From DASYAN01 sp036501345 (lineage in GTDB: Bacteria; Chloroflexota; Ktedonobacteria; Ktedonobacterales; Ktedonobacteraceae), in assembly GCA_036501345.1 (NCBI GenBank), contig DASYAN010000486.1, positions 1 through 5,304 on the forward strand: a stretch of DNA of 5,304 nt, given 5' to 3'. Position 1 is the first letter of the stretch; each line of letters begins with the position of its first letter. The notes beneath the pieces are model-generated. The model saw nothing but the letters and a program-made list of their open reading frames with translations. It made no database searches and was not told the DNA's origin. Below, in pieces: positions 5,181 through 5,304 of this stretch. The translations under genes and the position numbers were made by a program.

Positions 5181-5304
5181 ATGACTCCACTAATATTCGT
5201 CATAGATGATAGCCTAGTCGTTCGCAAGACCCTGGAATTGAGCCTGAGACAGGCCACAGTTGAGGTGATAAGCTTCAATGATGGGATTGATACGCTACGT
5301 TGGA
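5181..5304 (+). CDS. CheY-like response regulator, receiver domain, N-terminal part only
   Basis: The first 41 residues are visible and the gene runs off the right edge. The beginning is typical of a two-component receiver domain: a hydrophobic strand LIFVI, then the acidic pair Asp9-Asp10 that binds Mg2+, then SLVVRKTLELSL (helix 1), VEVISF (strand 2) and NDGIDTLR (helix 2). The phosphate-accepting aspartate, expected near residue 53, and any output domain lie beyond the window. The ATG at 5181 is preferred because AGGAG (5169-5173) sits seven bases upstream; the adjacent ATG at 5178 would be only four bases away. The gene points away from the HTH regulator with the TnpB element between them. 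The style (VIDDSxxVRKTLE) fits single-domain or GAF/PatA-type regulators, but the output cannot be told. Confidence 0.82.
   Translation, partial: MTPLIFVIDDSLVVRKTLELSLRQATVEVISFNDGIDTLRW

Overview
The window looks like a piece of a Chloroflexota chromosome, probably class Ktedonobacteria. This rests mainly on the minus-strand regulator: an N-terminal XRE-type helix-turn-helix, a long Ser/Glu/Pro-rich linker, one membrane span and a large extracytoplasmic domain is a layout I associate with Ktedonobacter-like genomes. The assignment is from memory of family style, not a database match.

Layout from left to right. Positions 1-222 hold no complete gene; the minus strand of 1-114 is open to the window edge and resembles a fragment of an IS5-type transposase, followed by a candidate promoter. 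Positions 223-1452 (+) encode a full-length class III (CaiB/BaiF) CoA-transferase with its catalytic aspartate. It converges, with only 16 bases between stop codons, on 1469-3073 (-), a membrane-anchored DNA-binding protein with an RskA-like (anti-sigma-K-like) segment outside the membrane. Positions 3173-4953 are an IS200/IS605-superfamily element of the tnpB-only (IS1341) kind. It has related 23-nt end hairpins, one tnpB gene (3365-4936) with an intact RuvC D-E-D triad and zinc ribbon, and a hairpin-rich 3' part that I read as the omega RNA (reRNA). Just outside its right end, at 4961-4993, are three tandem 11-bp repeats. From 5181 to the edge is the start of a CheY-like response regulator.

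How they fit together: the TnpB unit is self-contained, with a protein and an overlapping guide RNA, but has no TnpA here, so any movement would need a transposase from elsewhere. It sits between two signalling genes that point away from each other, the membrane HTH regulator and the response regulator, and may have inserted into their shared upstream region. The CoA-transferase looks like ordinary metabolism with no visible functional link. The points most worth a second look are the paired base changes between the left and right end hairpins, the roughly 85-codon C-terminal TnpB tail that doubles as RNA scaffold and ends inside the right-end hairpin loop, and the one-protein transmembrane regulator.
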